Shown here: positions 33,593 through 43,460 of the stretch, piece by piece
Position numbering within the stretch: position 1 is the first letter of the stretch
Layout: every line of letters starts with the position of its first letter
Source: Planctomycetota bacterium
GTDB taxonomy: Bacteria; Planctomycetota; J058; JAJDCP01
Reading direction: 5' to 3'
NCBI GenBank assembly: GCA_029260765.1
Contig: JAJDCP010000161.1
Span: 1-64,000, forward strand
Length of the DNA: 64,000 nt
Translations under genes and position numbers: made by a program
Notes under the pieces: model-generated
Told to the model about the DNA's origin: nothing
Databases searched by the model: none
What the model saw: only the letters and a program-made list of their open reading frames with translations

Positions 33593-35122
33593 CTACGGAG
33601 CCTCGGCCGAGATACGGTGGTATCCCGTCAATCCCCGCGCCACATCGATCTCCAATAGCAACAGATCCCTGCCGGGTAGTAATTGCAGAGCCGTATCACG
33701 ATCGGGGGCCCGTGTCATGTTCCGTTGCGCATAGTAGAGCAGCACGGGGCTGGGCTTGTAGTCGCCCATCAACACGACGGTCTCATTTGGTTTCGCCAGA
33801 GCCCCGATCTCACGGCCCAATGGGGCGAGGTTGCGTTTTGCGCCCGCACCGGATCCAGCCAGCTCATGATAGGCAAACGCGCACATGAGGAACGCTCCGA
33901 GCAGGAGAAACACGGTGACGGCTGCCATCAGGCGGCGGCGTCGACTTTCCTGCGGCCCACTCAACCAGGCGACACCGCATCCGAGCAGCACTGCCAGCGC
34001 GGGTGCACCCTTCAACGCGGAGTACGTGTGCAGCGCGGCCCAGTTGAACAACAGGGCATGGTGCAGCAGGACCGGAGCAAGAGCCAACACCAATACTGCG
34101 AGTGGTCGCGCCGGCGCGCGCAGGCGGAAGAGCGCAGCCGTTCCCAGGATGCCGGCCAACGGCAACAGCACCGAATATCCAGCGGCGTAGGCACCGGCGA
34201 TCGCGAACCAGCTCTGCAGGTCAGAAACATGTCCTGGGGCGGCCGCAGAAGTCCCTGAGCGCATTTGATACTTGCCCAGTGCCAGCTCGATCAGCGAGTC
34301 GAGGCCGGAGATGCCAGAGTACAGTCCCAGGTAGAGAAGGAGAGCCACGCCGGCCCCCAACCCGCCAACGACCACAAGACCCGACACGCGCCGGTTCCGA
34401 TAGCGGCGAAAGAGCCACAACCCCGGTAGGCAGACGGCCAGCACAGGCCCGATCCACTCGCACGCGCTCAGGCAGAAGACCGAGAGGCCGAACACGCCCC
34501 ACGAAACGCCCTCGCGACGGCCGTCGAGCACCCCGAGCGCGCCCCAAAGTGCGAGAGCGTGAAAGGGCAGGGCGGCGGTGTCGACAAACCACGATTCCAA
34601 GAACATGCGGCCGAGCAGTGGTGCGAACAGCACCAGTCCAAAGGCGCTGAGCCCTGGCAAGTGGATTCCGAGCCTTCCGTGCTCGGGAAAGAGCCGTCGC
34701 ATGAGAAGGTACAGAATGGCAGCCGCCAGCAACTGGGCAAACAACCCGAAGAGCTTGAGGAACTGGACCGGGTCCGCCGGCTGGAACAGCTGAATACCCG
34801 CGTACGGGAGGAGATAGCCCAATGGGGGGTACGAGATGTGGTAGCACTGCCCGTCCGCGTCGAGCAGTTTCCCGATATTGCGGACTCCCACGTCGCCCGG
34901 CTGCTGGAAACTCGTGATCGGTGCGACGTGGCAACGCCAGAGACCACGCTCGCCCCACACCTGCACGCTGATCAGAGTTTGGGCAGCGACGAAACCGCCG
35001 TGGTCCGCCAGCGGTTGGTTCAAGGGTGCCTTCCGCAGAAGCACGGAAGCGGCGAAGATCAACAGTAGATAGAAGATCTCACGCATCGCCTGGCGTTTCT
35101 TGGGCCGTTGAGACTCAGGCAT
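33593..35122 (-). CDS. GT39-like polytopic glycosyltransferase/membrane protein
   Basis: 509 aa with about 11-12 membrane helices. The N-terminal part, with a short helix followed by QPLADHGGFVAAQTLISVQVWGERG, resembles the dolichyl/undecaprenyl-phosphate-sugar glycosyltransferases (GT39/ArnT class) that move sugars onto lipids or proteins on the outer side of the inner membrane. Conserved acidic residues of that class occur in DHGGF and possibly in the first loop. No sugar-nucleotide enzymes are adjacent. ATG at 35122; an in-frame ATG at 35086 is an alternative. Confidence 0.65.
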   Translation of the reverse strand: MPESQRPKKRQAMREIFYLLLIFAASVLLRKAPLNQPLADHGGFVAAQTLISVQVWGERGLWRCHVAPITSFQQPGDVGVRNIGKLLDADGQCYHISYPPLGYLLPYAGIQLFQPADPVQFLKLFGLFAQLLAAAILYLLMRRLFPEHGRLGIHLPGLSAFGLVLFAPLLGRMFLESWFVDTAALPFHALALWGALGVLDGRREGVSWGVFGLSVFCLSACEWIGPVLAVCLPGLWLFRRYRNRRVSGLVVVGGLGAGVALLLYLGLYSGISGLDSLIELALGKYQMRSGTSAAAPGHVSDLQSWFAIAGAYAAGYSVLLPLAGILGTAALFRLRAPARPLAVLVLALAPVLLHHALLFNWAALHTYSALKGAPALAVLLGCGVAWLSGPQESRRRRLMAAVTVFLLLGAFLMCAFAYHELAGSGAGAKRNLAPLGREIGALAKPNETVVLMGDYKPSPVLLYYAQRNMTRAPDRDTALQLLPGRDLLLLEIDVARGLTGYHRISAEAP

Positions 35123-35181
35123 GGTTCTTCTTTGTCACTCGGGCGCCAGGCTAGTCGATTCTGGCAAGGCCGCTCAGTTCG

Positions 35182-36384
35182 TCACGCGCTCTGCTGTCTG
35201 CAGTTGTTGTAGACGGCCTGGATGCGCTTGCTCGTCACCTGGCGGGGCAGCATCTGCTTGGGCATTTCGTTGCAGACCACGAGCTCGAGGGCTTCGTTCA
35301 CGCGCGTCTTGACGAGCTCGAGCAGCGGCTCGATATCCTCGAGCAGCTTCAGGCTGTCAGCCTCCACCAGAGTCAACACGCCGCCTCCGATCAAGTGCTC
35401 AGCGTAGGCCTCTTGCACCTGGCGGACATTGCGGTAGGTCTCTTCGAGGTCGTCCATTTCCTCCGCGGAGAATTCGTCCGGGCGCAGGAAGAGCAGGCGC
35501 TCTTCTTGTTCTGACAGGCCGGTCGTCGTTGGCAGCAGCAAACTATCGACCTTGCCCCCCTCAGAGAGCTCGAGAATCGTGCAACCCGCAGATTGCAGTG
35601 CCTCGAGCACGTTGAGGAAGATCTGCTCGGGCCCGACTTTGTACTTGGCGGCCAGGGCCCGGACATTCTCTTTGGCGATGAAGACTGGCTCGGCCTCAGA
35701 GGCCACCCAGGTGTCGGCGACGCGGCTGAAGTACTCAGCCTTGTGGGACAGGATGTCGGTCGTGATCTGGTCGACCAGCGACAGGTTGAGCTGAACGAAC
35801 TTCGCGGAGATGTCCTTGAATATCTCGCTGTGCAAGGCTCGCAGCTTGCCATACTCCTGGTCGAAATGATTCTGCAGGTGGATGGCGAGCTCCATCCACA
35901 AGCGCCAGCCGGGCTTTTTCCCCGCCGCGGTGCTTGAATGCAGAGCGCACTCTTCCCGCAGGGCCGGGTATTTGGCAAAGATGGTCTCACGAAGCTCACC
36001 CGTGTCGTCGCTGCGCGAGACCTCTTCGAGCTCTTGCAACATCGACTCGAGCTCTTTGAGCGCCGCATGCACGCTGGGCTTGCAGACCCGGGCCCGGTGG
36101 AAGTTCTTGTCGTCGACGTGCAACAGGTGGTAATGGTGCAGCCCGTCCTTGCGCACCACCTCGATCAAGCCGAGTTCTTCAAGGGTCCGCAGGGTCTGCC
36201 GGATCTGGGTTTTTGTGCGCTCGGGAAAGATCTCCGTAAACTCGGACATCGCGTGGTAGGTCTTGGAGTTGGTGAAGTGGGCGACCTCAAGGTAGATCTT
36301 GAGCTGTAGCTCGTCGAGTTTGGGGAGCCAGAAGTCGAGCCAGTCTCCGCCAAGTTTCACATCTACCGAGTGTGCGTCGCTCAT
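35182..36384 (-). CDS. Winged-helix protein of unknown function
   Basis: A 400-aa soluble protein. The first 90 residues form a winged helix (LQLKIYLEVAHF, FPERTKTQIRQTLRTLEELGLIEVVRKDGLHHYHLL), typical of MarR- or replication-type DNA-binding modules. The remainder is long and helical, rich in Glu and Leu. ATG at 36384 with AAGGAAAA upstream; the longer open frame has no support. It may be a regulator, but neither ligand nor target is evident. It is divergent from the SmpA-like lipoprotein gene. Confidence 0.72.
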   Translation of the reverse strand: MSDAHSVDVKLGGDWLDFWLPKLDELQLKIYLEVAHFTNSKTYHAMSEFTEIFPERTKTQIRQTLRTLEELGLIEVVRKDGLHHYHLLHVDDKNFHRARVCKPSVHAALKELESMLQELEEVSRSDDTGELRETIFAKYPALREECALHSSTAAGKKPGWRLWMELAIHLQNHFDQEYGKLRALHSEIFKDISAKFVQLNLSLVDQITTDILSHKAEYFSRVADTWVASEAEPVFIAKENVRALAAKYKVGPEQIFLNVLEALQSAGCTILELSEGGKVDSLLLPTTTGLSEQEERLLFLRPDEFSAEEMDDLEETYRNVRQVQEAYAEHLIGGGVLTLVEADSLKLLEDIEPLLELVKTRVNEALELVVCNEMPKQMLPRQVTSKRIQAVYNNCRQQSA

Positions 36385-36453
36385 GGGCTTTTCCTTTCTC
36401 CGAGGTTCTGCCATTCTACGCTTCGCCGGTAGGCTGTCAATTGGAGGTACATC

Positions 36454-37116
36454 GTGGGATCTCGGCCCTTGTGGGGTGTTCTTTCGCTCGCCGTTGCCAT
36501 CGCGTCGGCGGGCTGTGGGTTGTCCCCCCGCAACACCGGGGTTCTGGCGGTGCACGTGGGGGACACCCTGTATGCAGCCCACAATCTACGCGTAGACCTG
36601 CGAGAGCACGCCTTTCTGAGCGCAAGTCAGCCCGTGCTGCGCGACTCGCTGACGGTGCTCGTGCGGGGCTTGCCTCTGGCGGTGGTGACGGTCTTTGACG
36701 ACAACGACGGCGGTTTCTTCGAGCTGCATTTGATCGGGGCCCCACGAGGACGCAACGAGGAAGGACGCTACTATCTGCGTCTCGACCGCGTGGACGACCA
36801 GCCGGCCCGCGAGCTGCTGGCCCACTTTCTCTCGGCCGCCCCGCCGGCCGAGAGAGGACGCCCTCGCTACCTTCCTGCCCAACGCGCAGGGCGCGTCGAG
36901 CCGGGCATGAGCCGCCAGGAAGTGCTCGACGCCCTGGGACAGCCGCCGCCTCTGGATGGCGCCTGGCAGCCGGGAGATGCGGATCGCTGGCGCTACCGTC
37001 GCCTCGACGCCGCCCAGAATCCACGCTCCCTGCGCAAGGGTTTGTTGCTCGAGCTGCACTTTGAGGGAGACATCGTGTCGGGCGTGGATCCGGCGGACTA
37101 TTTCGTTCGCCCGTGA
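36454..37116 (+). CDS. Lipoprotein with SmpA/OmlA-like C-terminal domain
   Basis: 220 aa from a GTG with GGAGG four bases upstream. Signal segment WGVLSLAVAIASAGC with lipobox SAGC (Cys21). The last 80 residues contain VEPGMSRQEVLDALGQPPP.......RWRYRR and LLLELHFEGDIVSGV, the pattern of BamE/SmpA-type beta-lactamase-inhibitor-like lipoproteins. The middle is a beta-rich domain of unknown type. It lies just before the T6SS locus (convergent), with no evidence of involvement. Confidence 0.75.
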   Translation: MGSRPLWGVLSLAVAIASAGCGLSPRNTGVLAVHVGDTLYAAHNLRVDLREHAFLSASQPVLRDSLTVLVRGLPLAVVTVFDDNDGGFFELHLIGAPRGRNEEGRYYLRLDRVDDQPARELLAHFLSAAPPAERGRPRYLPAQRAGRVEPGMSRQEVLDALGQPPPLDGAWQPGDADRWRYRRLDAAQNPRSLRKGLLLELHFEGDIVSGVDPADYFVRP

Positions 37117-37284
37117 TCTCCGGGGGCCGCCGCCCTCAGCTTTCAGCGATCAGCTGTCAGTTCCATAGCTTCAGAGCAAGGGTGCAGATAGCTGAAAAGT
37201 TGATTTCTGATAGCTTCTCTCGAGCAGGCAGTGCCTTCCAAAGACACAGTTGATGCAGGATGTCAGCAACGGTCTAGCTCACGC

Positions 37285-39219
37285 TCAGCTGTTCGCGTAG
37301 GCCTCGACTTGTGTCTCGAGCGCGTCCAGGGCCGTGCCGGCTTGCTCGCGGAGTTGGGTGGAGGTCGCCTGCAGCGTCTCGGCATGGGCCGCGCTAGACT
37401 CGATGGTATCGAGCTGCTCAAGCACCTTGCCCTTGCCCTCGCTGGCCGTGTTCTGCAGGGTCTCGATCGCTTCCCCCAGCTTGGTCTTGAAGGTCTGGAT
37501 CGTATCGATCAGCTTGCTCTTGAAGCTCTCGATCTGCTCATCGAACGTCGCCTTGGCATTCTGGATGGCGGCTTGCAGGTCGTCGAGCCGGCTGAGCAGT
37601 TGATCCCGGGCATCCGCGATCTTCGAGCTGATATTCTGACCGAAGCTGGCGATGCTGCTCTGCAGGTTCTCCGTAAAAGATGCCTGGGCCGAGCGCACGC
37701 CCTCGAGGCTGTTCTGGATCCCGGACACGGCCGAGCTCAGCTTCTCTTTGAGCTCGGCGATGAACGTGTCGACCTTCTCGCGGATGGTCGTCTTGGCATC
37801 TTCGATCTTGGTGACGGCTCCCGCTTTGGCCTCGTCGAACTTGGTGACCGACTCCGAGATGATCTCTTCGATGCGGGTGTTGACCTCGGTCACCTTGTCG
37901 TTGACTTTGCCGACGATACCCTGAATGGTCTCGCTGGCTGTCTGCTGGAAGCTGGAGATCGTATCCATCGCGGTGCTCGAGACGCTCGCCACCGTGCTGG
38001 AGATGGTCTTCAGCAGCGTAGTGAGCTGTGTCGTGGCCGCCTCCGCGCCAGAAGTCAACGCCGAGGCGCCCGTCCCGGCGGCGGTCTCAATGCTGGAGAC
38101 CGCCGTCCCCACCAGCATCTCGGGCAGACCCGTGGTCGGAATCTCTTCGAGCAGCCCCAGACCGGTTTCGAGCACGCCGTTGATGGTCGCCAGCAGCTCA
38201 TCGAAGGTCTCCATCAGGCTGGCCAGCTCTGCGTGGATCTCGAGCAGGGGAGTCATCACGCTCTCTTTGAAGCTCGCGATGCTCGCCAGCAGGGTGGCCA
38301 TGGTCTCGCGGAAACCGCTGATCACCGCCTCGACGGTTTCGCGGAAGCTGCTGATCGTGGTCTCTGCGCCCGCCAACAAACTGTCGAGGGTGGCCGTGAC
38401 CTCAGCGACCATGGTCTCGATCTTGAGCTCGACGCTGTTGATTTCGTCTCTCATCGACTCGATCGAGGTCTTGAAGCCGTCCGTGTTGACGGTCAGACCT
38501 GTCTTGATGCCCGACAACTGTTCGGTGACGTCCGTCTTGGTCGTCTCGACTGTGGCATCAACCTCGATTTGTTTGGCGGTCAGCTCTTCTTCGAGAGGCG
38601 TCAGTTGGGTGTCGATGGTTTCCGAGATGCTCGCCAACGTCGCTTTCAGACCGGCGGTGCTCGCCTCGATCGATTCCTGCAGGCTGGTGCCCTCGGTCTC
38701 GACCTTCTCTTCGAGGGGCGTCAGCGTCGTGTCCAGGTCGGTCTCGAGGCTCTCGGCGCGGGCGAGCCACTGTTCGAGGCTGGGTCCAAAAGCCTCGTTG
38801 ACGGCGGTCACCTGTTCGCGCACTGCCGCCGGCTTGTCGGCCAGGGCCTGCTCGGCGCTGGCGACGCTGGCGGAGAGCTCCGTCTCGAGTTGGTCGATCT
38901 GCCCGAGCAGCTGCTGGCCTTCGGCGATCTCGGCCGAGTTGTCTTGTGTGGTGTCCGCCTCGAGCCGTGCGAGCTTGGCCTCTACCAGAGCGCGCATGGT
39001 GGCGCAGCGCCCGGCGACCTCCGCATCGATGGCCTGCAGCTCGGTGACGACCGTCTGGACGGCCGTCTCCACACTGGTCACCACGGCCTCGGCCCGAGCT
39101 GAGATCTCCGGCTGGATGGTCCCGAGCTCGGTGCGCAGCGCGCTCAGCTTGCCTACCAACTCGGTGCGCACCGAGACGATCTCGAGCTTGACCTCTTCGA
39201 TGCTGGCGCTGACCTGCAC
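37285..39219 (-). CDS. Long coiled-coil protein at the end of the T6SS locus
   Basis: 644 aa, nearly all helical, poor in aromatic residues and rich in Ala, Glu, Thr and Ser, with heptad-like stretches throughout. A central less-charged part (about 370-420) contains TTGLPEMLVGTAVSSIETAAGTGASAL. No signal peptide, membrane helix or recognised toxin domain. GTG start with AGAGGAA upstream, 196 bases after tssJ on the same strand. Such long apolipophorin-like coiled coils can bind membranes or act as scaffolds. Being last in the T6SS locus, it could be an accessory structural protein or a secreted cargo; this is inference only. Confidence 0.75.
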   Translation of the reverse strand: MQVSASIEEVKLEIVSVRTELVGKLSALRTELGTIQPEISARAEAVVTSVETAVQTVVTELQAIDAEVAGRCATMRALVEAKLARLEADTTQDNSAEIAEGQQLLGQIDQLETELSASVASAEQALADKPAAVREQVTAVNEAFGPSLEQWLARAESLETDLDTTLTPLEEKVETEGTSLQESIEASTAGLKATLASISETIDTQLTPLEEELTAKQIEVDATVETTKTDVTEQLSGIKTGLTVNTDGFKTSIESMRDEINSVELKIETMVAEVTATLDSLLAGAETTISSFRETVEAVISGFRETMATLLASIASFKESVMTPLLEIHAELASLMETFDELLATINGVLETGLGLLEEIPTTGLPEMLVGTAVSSIETAAGTGASALTSGAEAATTQLTTLLKTISSTVASVSSTAMDTISSFQQTASETIQGIVGKVNDKVTEVNTRIEEIISESVTKFDEAKAGAVTKIEDAKTTIREKVDTFIAELKEKLSSAVSGIQNSLEGVRSAQASFTENLQSSIASFGQNISSKIADARDQLLSRLDDLQAAIQNAKATFDEQIESFKSKLIDTIQTFKTKLGEAIETLQNTASEGKGKVLEQLDTIESSAAHAETLQATSTQLREQAGTALDALETQVEAYANS

Positions 39220-39415
39220 GGCGTTTCCTCTAGCCCGAATCCGTCATCAGTTTCTGCTGCGGCCCCGCCTGACCGGCGAATTCGACCTCTCGCTGCTCGA
39301 AGATACACGCGTAGCGTCTGCGTTGCTCAAGCCCGAATTCTCTCGGCCATCCGGACCCTCGCTACGAACCTGGTGACGAATCCAGGCTCGAGCTGTCAGA
39401 AACGGGTGGCTGTCA
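39220..39415. other. Intergenic region between tssJ and coiled-coil gene
   Basis: The longest gene-free gap of the T6SS locus besides the tssE-vgrG gap, with no recognisable gene or strong hairpin. An independent promoter for the coiled-coil gene could lie here; none is obvious. Confidence 0.3.
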
Positions 39416-39826
39416 TCAGTCCTGATAGCTGATCTGGTTCTTGCTCAGCTCGAAGCTCACGCCATCGGGGTAGGGTTGTTTGAGCAGGGTCTTCCAGCGG
39501 TCTCCCGGCTCGGTGAACATGAAATAGATGGCGATCCGCGGGTCGGTGGGAATCTCCATCTCGGTCTCCCAGGACTCTCCAGGGATGAGCGCTTCTTTGA
39601 GCACCAAGGTCGGATCCTGCGGCGTCTTGAACACGCTGCTGGCCACTTCTTCGTAGGTCTCGGTCAGAAACGCGGTCTCATCGACCCGACGGACCACGAC
39701 ATAGACCGGACGGCCCTGGTTGGTGTCGGTCTCACTGTCGACCTCGATGTAGAAGGTCGTGGTCTCACAGCCCGCAAGCAGCAGGAGCAGGCCAAGCAAG
39801 GCTGTCAGTTTCGCGAGAGGCTTCAT
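39416..39826 (-). CDS. tssJ: TssJ-like T6SS outer-membrane lipoprotein
   Basis: A 136-aa lipoprotein with a signal segment ending LLLLLAGC (Cys20). The core is beta-sandwich-like: RPVYVVVRRVDETAFLTETYEEVASSVF, LVLKEALIPGESWETEMEIPTDPRIAIYFMFTEPGDRWK, which follows the TssJ pattern of an R-P...R.Y/V strand, a L.PGE turn and an A-x-F near the end. TssJ anchors the TssLM membrane complex to the outer membrane. The start overlaps the tssM stop by 4 bases (ATGA). Confidence 0.82.
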   Translation of the reverse strand: MKPLAKLTALLGLLLLLAGCETTTFYIEVDSETDTNQGRPVYVVVRRVDETAFLTETYEEVASSVFKTPQDPTLVLKEALIPGESWETEMEIPTDPRIAIYFMFTEPGDRWKTLLKQPYPDGVSFELSKNQISYQD

Positions 39827-42800
39827 GGAGTATCCACCTGAAAGATGCGCCAGGGATCTTCTTTGAGCTCGAATTCGATGTCGCTGCCGGTCTCACGCTC
39901 AGACACGGCACGGATGTAAAAGCCCCAGGCGTTGCTGCTGCCCTTGCGCCTGCCCTGATCGAGCAGCCGGAAGAAGCTCCACATCGTCTCGGGCACGGGA
40001 ATATTCCGGGTGAAATTCTCGCCTTCGTCGGGGTCGCGTAGCTGGATACCGACGCTGCTGGGCAGCGAGTTCCACCATTCGACCGAGAGGGTCTGCCACT
40101 CCGGAGTCTGGTTGAATCCAAACACCTTGTTGTCGCCTGAAGTCAGGAATGAAAGCACCACCGCCGCTTTGCCGTCGGCCGCGGGAGGCGCGGGCAGCAG
40201 CCGCGGTTTGACCTCGATGGCCAGGGGCCGGGGTGCAAAGTCATCGTCCCAGAGAATCGCGCTCAGTTTCTTCAACTGGCTGCTGATGCTCAACATGTTG
40301 TCGGGCAGCCGCACGCGCGTCGAGCCGACGAATCGGGTGCGGTAGGCCCCGTCCTTGAACAGGGTGACCGGCTTGAGGTAGCTGTCGAAGTCCTGCCAGA
40401 AGCTGCCGCCCTGGGGCAAGAGCACCGACTCGAGGTCTTCGTAGCTCACCAGCACGTCTGCGCTGGGTTTGAAGGGATAGCGTCCCAGCAGGGGAGCCAG
40501 CTGCGGAACAATACGCATCTCCCAGAGCCAGGCGACCTTGTCCTCGATCTCGCCGCGGCCCAGTATGGAGAGCTGCTCGATCGGAGACAGGAACGGCCGC
40601 TGCCAGCCCTCGGTGATGCCGACGCTCTTCAGCCAGGCTTTGCAGATCTTCAACATCGAGGCGTCATTGGCCGTCAGGATGTCATAGGCCAGCCGGCCTT
40701 CGGGGTCCATGGTCGCGTACAGGTCTTCCGCCTGATCGATGGGCACAGAGTTCGGCTGGGGCCCGATCCCGTCGTCGATCTCTTCGAGTTGGTTGACGAT
40801 GCGCTGCAGGATGTCCTGGTATTTGAGCAGCTCGGCGGCCGAGGCTTCTTCTTCGAGCAACTTGCCGATGAACTGGAACTCGGCCAGCGCCCGTCCGAGC
40901 GTATGGAAGTACCCCGAGGGCGGATACTCCAGCGCGCAGTTGTCGCGGATGGTCTCGAGGAACTCGCGCAGCGGATGGTCGACCAGCAGCAGCTCGCGCA
41001 TGGCAATCAGCAGCGCACCGACGGAATTCGCTTCGACGCCGAAGGCCTGATAGAAGTTCAGCATCTGCCTGCGGTAACTATCGGCGTAGCTGTCCATCGC
41101 CGAGTTGACGAACTTCTGCAAGGTCTGACGCTCATCCTCGCCGATCGGCAGCGTGACGCTCAGCGAGTCGAACTCGGCAATACAGGGCTTGATCTCGTTG
41201 TCGAAGGCCTGGCGTGTGTACCAGCCTTCGACCCGGGCCTTGCCGGTGAACAGATAGCTGCCGTCGTTGTAGCGGTTCAGCACGATGTCTGGGTAGACGT
41301 TGCGTTCGCGGAAGAACATCGCGTGTTTGGCCCGCTTCTTCTCGTCGATGTAGCTCTGGATGAACTTCTTGACCCGGCTGCGCCAGATCAGGTTCTTCCA
41401 GACTCTGACGTCGAAGCTGAAGTCGGTGTCCGCCAGAGTCAGGTAGTAGACCTGCTGCGCAACTCTTTCTTCCCCCATCATCACCTTCAGAGCGGTCACG
41501 AATCGTTGGAAGGTGAGCGTTTTGACCTCTTCGGTACGCAGCTCCTGCTCGCGGACGATCAACAACATGGCCTCGAGTTTCTTCTGGTTCTGGTTGATCC
41601 AGTCGGGGATCTTGAGCCGTTCCAGCAGGGCGCCGAAGATCCGACGCAGGTTGACGTCGGTCTCTTCTTCAAGCAGCGCATAGATGTTCTCGATCTGCGA
41701 GAACTGCTTCAAGTCGTCGATGGCCGCCAGCATGGGCAGAGTCAGCTCGCGCAATTCCTGCAGCCGCGAATCGGTGATGCTCGCCTGCCCCAGCGTGCGG
41801 GTCAGCTCAGAGAAGAAGACCAACCAGGGCAGCTCAGTGCTCTGGTAGCCCTTTACAAAGCTTGCGGGCAGCTCGCCGAGCGCGACTTCCCCGTCATAGG
41901 TCTTGTCGCTGTAGACGACATAGTCGCGGATCACAGGCGTCGAGACCTCGATGGCCTCGGACCAGGCGTCGACGTCGGCCAGCACCAAGGGGCCCAGCTT
42001 GTTGTCTTTCGAGGCGTAGATCAGCGCCAGGCAGAAGAGGGTCTTCTCCTGCGGCCGGTCTGAGCGCACGCAGCGTTGCAGTGCGGGCAGCAGGTGTTGG
42101 TTGCGCAACTTCTCGACCTTGCGCTCACGCAAGCCCGTCGAGATCTGCTGGAAGCGGTCACGCAACGCCTGCTCTTCATGCTCGTAGAAACCGGGCAGCC
42201 AGTCCAACACCGGGCTGTCGACCTCGCGTTTCTCGAAGGCCTCGATGCGTGCCTCGGCTTTGTCGGCCTGCATCAGGTCACCGCCCTGCTCGAGCTCCGT
42301 CATCGCTTGGACGGCGCGGTTACGCAGCATGTATTCGCTGAAGAAGCCGAACAGCAGCGCCGCCACCCCCAACACCGCGATGGCCGCAGCGATCAGCCGA
42401 TGCACCATCAGCCGCCGGCGCAACTTCTTGGGCTCGGGCGGTGGCGCGGCCTCGGCCTGGAAGGGATGGCTCACGCCGGGCTCGATGCTGGCCGAAGTCA
42501 GGAAGATCCGCTCGACCACCGGCGACTTCGAGAGCGGCTGAGGCTCACTCAGCACGGTGATGAAGCGCTTGAGGTCTTCGAACAGCTTCGGCGAGTTGTG
42601 CAGCATGCCCAACACGCGCTTGAAACCTTCGGTGTCGATATGCGTCAGCATGTTGGGCAGGTAGGGCTCGACCTCGTCGAGGTGATGCCCCTGGTCTCCC
42701 TCAATGTTGGGATCGAGGGTCAGCGGCACGCCCTGGCTCTTGAGGAACTCGGCCAGCTCGGGGAAACCGTCGAAGTGGTCCATATGGGTCAGGGCGATGC

Positions 42801-43428
42801 TGACAGAGACTGGCTTGCCCCGCAGCTCAGAGAGCAGATTGAGCTTGCCCCTGAAGGTCTGGGCGAGCCGTTTGTCTTCGTCGGGTGAGCTCTGCGCGAG
42901 GTCACTGGCCTTGAGCGTCAGCACCACGCGCGGCTCGCGGTTGCGGAAGACCCTCTTCCAGAGTCGCCAGAGGGCAACCCGGGCGGTCTTCGAGACATCT
43001 TCGAGCAGCATGGCCGACTGCTCGACCACCAGCTCATGGCCGCCCAGGTAGATCTGTAGCAGCGGGTCGCCCGTCTCGGAGGGCAGGAACTGGCGGGCCT
43101 GGCCCTTCCACTGCGTGCAGCCGGCGATCATCTGGCTCTTGCCGCTGCTCGCGTCTCCCATCACCAGGAAGACCGGGTAGCGCTCGACGGCGGCCCGCAC
43201 CTTGCTCGGGATCTGCCCTATGAAGTGCTTCCACAGGTAGACGAGCCGGCCCTTGGTCAGGGCTGGTTTGTCGCCCGCGCCTTTCTTCCGCCGCACGAGC
43301 CAGCGGATCAGCAGGAACAGAAGCACGAGGAGCAGCAGACCGCCAGCGATCATGGCAGCGAGCTGCCAATTCTCTTTGGCCCATCTGCCGACGGAACTAT
43401 TGATGAACTTCTGCCACAATTGCAACAC
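39823..43428 (-). CDS. tssM: TssM/IcmF inner-membrane T6SS protein
   Basis: 1201 aa. First membrane helix at about 24-41, Walker A GDASSGKS at 91-98, a second helix at about 345-363, then a long periplasmic part. A GTPase-like module in the cytoplasmic part has a THMD motif in the place of NKxD (LTHMDHFD). TssM is the central ring-forming subunit of the T6SS membrane complex, binding TssL and TssJ. The length is normal for the family. Order: follows clpV-like tssH after a 32-base gap and overlaps tssJ. Confidence 0.9.
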   Translation of the reverse strand: MLQLWQKFINSSVGRWAKENWQLAAMIAGGLLLLVLLFLLIRWLVRRKKGAGDKPALTKGRLVYLWKHFIGQIPSKVRAAVERYPVFLVMGDASSGKSQMIAGCTQWKGQARQFLPSETGDPLLQIYLGGHELVVEQSAMLLEDVSKTARVALWRLWKRVFRNREPRVVLTLKASDLAQSSPDEDKRLAQTFRGKLNLLSELRGKPVSVSIALTHMDHFDGFPELAEFLKSQGVPLTLDPNIEGDQGHHLDEVEPYLPNMLTHIDTEGFKRVLGMLHNSPKLFEDLKRFITVLSEPQPLSKSPVVERIFLTSASIEPGVSHPFQAEAAPPPEPKKLRRRLMVHRLIAAAIAVLGVAALLFGFFSEYMLRNRAVQAMTELEQGGDLMQADKAEARIEAFEKREVDSPVLDWLPGFYEHEEQALRDRFQQISTGLRERKVEKLRNQHLLPALQRCVRSDRPQEKTLFCLALIYASKDNKLGPLVLADVDAWSEAIEVSTPVIRDYVVYSDKTYDGEVALGELPASFVKGYQSTELPWLVFFSELTRTLGQASITDSRLQELRELTLPMLAAIDDLKQFSQIENIYALLEEETDVNLRRIFGALLERLKIPDWINQNQKKLEAMLLIVREQELRTEEVKTLTFQRFVTALKVMMGEERVAQQVYYLTLADTDFSFDVRVWKNLIWRSRVKKFIQSYIDEKKRAKHAMFFRERNVYPDIVLNRYNDGSYLFTGKARVEGWYTRQAFDNEIKPCIAEFDSLSVTLPIGEDERQTLQKFVNSAMDSYADSYRRQMLNFYQAFGVEANSVGALLIAMRELLLVDHPLREFLETIRDNCALEYPPSGYFHTLGRALAEFQFIGKLLEEEASAAELLKYQDILQRIVNQLEEIDDGIGPQPNSVPIDQAEDLYATMDPEGRLAYDILTANDASMLKICKAWLKSVGITEGWQRPFLSPIEQLSILGRGEIEDKVAWLWEMRIVPQLAPLLGRYPFKPSADVLVSYEDLESVLLPQGGSFWQDFDSYLKPVTLFKDGAYRTRFVGSTRVRLPDNMLSISSQLKKLSAILWDDDFAPRPLAIEVKPRLLPAPPAADGKAAVVLSFLTSGDNKVFGFNQTPEWQTLSVEWWNSLPSSVGIQLRDPDEGENFTRNIPVPETMWSFFRLLDQGRRKGSSNAWGFYIRAVSERETGSDIEFELKEDPWRIFQVDTP

Positions 43429-43460
43429 GGTACGTGTCCTCTATCTGGGGCCTGTCGGGC

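Noticed and set aside
37138..37215. Partial inverted repeats (CTTTCAGC and GCTGAAAAG) after the coiled-coil gene
   Set aside because: Imperfect short stem with no U run; not strong enough to call a terminator.
37231..39376. Two long plus-strand frames opposite the coiled-coil gene
   Set aside because: Antisense shadows of a low-complexity coiled-coil gene; no ribosome sites or recognisable families.
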